Source of the DNA: Elusimicrobiota bacterium
GTDB taxonomy: Bacteria > Elusimicrobiota > Elusimicrobia > Elusimicrobiales > UBA9959
NCBI GenBank assembly: GCA_019135865.1
Contig: JAGVVD010000050.1
Span: forward strand, 1 to 42,785
Direction of reading: 5' to 3'
DNA length: 42,785 bases
A program made the position numbers and the translations under genes. Position 1 is the stretch's first letter, and every line of letters begins with the position of its first letter. Positions 41,865 through 42,785 of this stretch are shown here, in pieces. The notes under the pieces were generated by a model. It had not been told where the DNA came from. It saw only the letters and a program-made list of their open reading frames with translations, and made no database searches.

Positions 41865-42689
41865 TTAAATGATCCCAAGTTCTCCTGGACCAAGAAAACG
41901 TGATGGGCGATTTCTATAGTCAGAGTAATCTGTAAAATACATCAATATTCGTCGTGGACGTGTGATTGCGACATATAGTAGCCGGCGGCCTTCATCAATT
42001 TCGCACTCCGATTTCGCGCTTGAATGCGGAATTCTCCTTTCATGCAAATCAACAATAGCCACGGCATCGAATTCTCGACCTTTGGCTCGGTGCATTGTAA
42101 GCAGTTTAATGCTGTTGTCTGGGTTGGCGTAAAGACCTAAGTCATGGGTGGTTAAGTGTAATTGATTCGCTTTTTGCTTCCGTATATCGGCAATCATGTC
42201 TTCTGCGGACTGTGATAATATCCCTGCGGAAGATTTATTAAGGAACCCATCTCGGCAAAGTATATCTTCAAACCGTGATGAGGCAGAGCGTAGCCAGCCA
42301 ATTGCATCCGGATTGGAGCCTTTTATTTCCATCGCAGCATATAGCAGGGAAAGGACAGTAATTCGCCCTTTATATGAAAAGATGTTCTGTTCTCTGCCTG
42401 TTATTGAAAGTGTCAGGAAAAATAGTTCTTTCTCTGTTTGTCTGAGTAGTCTGGGTGTAGGGTTTTCGACATATGCGCAAATCTGCTCCGCTAAAAGCGA
42501 AAATAGGTGGCTGCGCTTGTAGGGACGTGCTCCAGGCCCGACTACGGGTATACCCAAATCCCTAAGTCCTCTGCTTATCGGTAGAAGAAAAAACCATGCG
42601 GGAGCCAGAATCGCTGCTTCTCCATAGGGGATTCCGAGAGCTTTGATTTTGGGAAGGAAGTTGTCAGTCAGTAAAAGGGTCGGGGTTGT
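41865..42689 (-). pseudogene. UvrD/Rep-type superfamily 1 helicase, C-terminal half only
   Basis: The open frame of 274 codons starts after a TAG at 42690-42692 and has no proper start. The first methionine-like codon is a TTG at 42557, but homologous sequence extends further upstream (IPYGEAAILAPAWFFLLPIS ... RGLRDLGIPVVGPGARPYKR). Motif V is TMHRAKGREFDAVAIVDLHE and motif VI EGRRLLYVAITRPRR, giving the 2A/2B half of a DNA helicase. Walker A, the DExQ box and motif III are absent. The gene is therefore truncated at about 42690 by rearrangement or a contig join. G+C is far below that of the chromosome. Confidence 0.75.
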
Positions 42690-42785
42690 CTAGACCAATT
42701 CTAGGCCATTGCTAAGGTTAAATCCTCTCCGACTCTGACCGCGTTTTCCGCTCTCTCCGTTTCTCCGAAGTAAACCTGCGCCGGT

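Noticed and set aside
41865-42689. Assignment of the helicase fragment to a Gabija locus
   Set aside because: No OLD-family nuclease (GajA) is visible; the neighbour is of another type, so only a loose analogy is justified.
1-42785. CRISPR arrays, tRNA and rRNA genes
   Set aside because: No regularly spaced short direct repeats, no cloverleaf with a TTCGA-type T-loop and no rRNA-like stretches were found in the intergenic regions.

Overview
The window is about 65% G+C, densely coded, and free of tRNA, rRNA and CRISPR features. It looks like a chromosomal contig from an uncultured Gram-negative bacterium. My best guess is the Elusimicrobiota. The guess rests on a pilin-like protein at 30449-31138 with the Gly-Trp-Leu-Tyr / C-S-H-P-D-E-K-G-x-x-W-S ending I associate with that phylum, a PorV-type outer-membrane barrel, and the gene repertoire; it is an inference, not proof.

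Layout. (1) 1-5208, minus: a large PUFA/polyketide-type synthase with order KS-AT-KS followed by tandem carrier-protein-like repeats. The reading frame breaks where the repeats begin. (2) 5486-8257, plus: a metallo-beta-lactamase-fold hydrolase, a small membrane protein, and an outer-membrane barrel fused to a curli-secretion/TolB-like domain. (3) 8197-10093, minus: an inositol-monophosphatase-family enzyme and a BadF/GlcNAc-kinase-like ATPase. (4) 10130-21887, plus: a long housekeeping run. It holds a PTS IIA domain, an APC permease with a stress-protein-like tail, def-fmt-PASTA protein-rpe-response regulator, then rpsP-khpA-trmD-rplS (no rimM), a terminator, rnhB-yraN, and a nucleoside salvage set (purine nucleoside phosphorylase, pyrimidine nucleoside phosphorylase, upp). 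(5) 22361-30434: a Crp/Fnr regulator, a Wzx-type flippase, an ABC-2 exporter pair, an alpha/beta hydrolase-pcm pair, a CoA-binding protein and a zinc peptidase. (6) 30449-35330, minus: pilin-like protein, surE, DUF1015, serA, serC. (7) 35687-39855, minus: rnr, gpsA and an RluD-type pseudouridine synthase.

Right end, 39852-42785: a broken peptidase gene is followed by a low-G+C (roughly 40%) island. The island carries an IS-end-like tandem repeat, several hairpins, a possible PIN-like nuclease gene and the C-terminal half of a UvrD-type helicase. This is acquired DNA and could be the remains of a defence-type locus.

The most interesting pattern is a set of five short (about 150-190 bp) intergenic elements with inverted-repeat ends. 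They form two sequence families: family 1 at 9064-9234, 22143-22298 and 27930-28095; family 2 at 21925-22112 and 35490-35640. Two family-1 copies are almost identical, lie 19 kb apart, and sit in the same orientation just upstream of the ribosome-binding sites of two unrelated genes. No transposase is visible, so they look like non-autonomous (MITE-like) elements, possibly with a regulatory effect.
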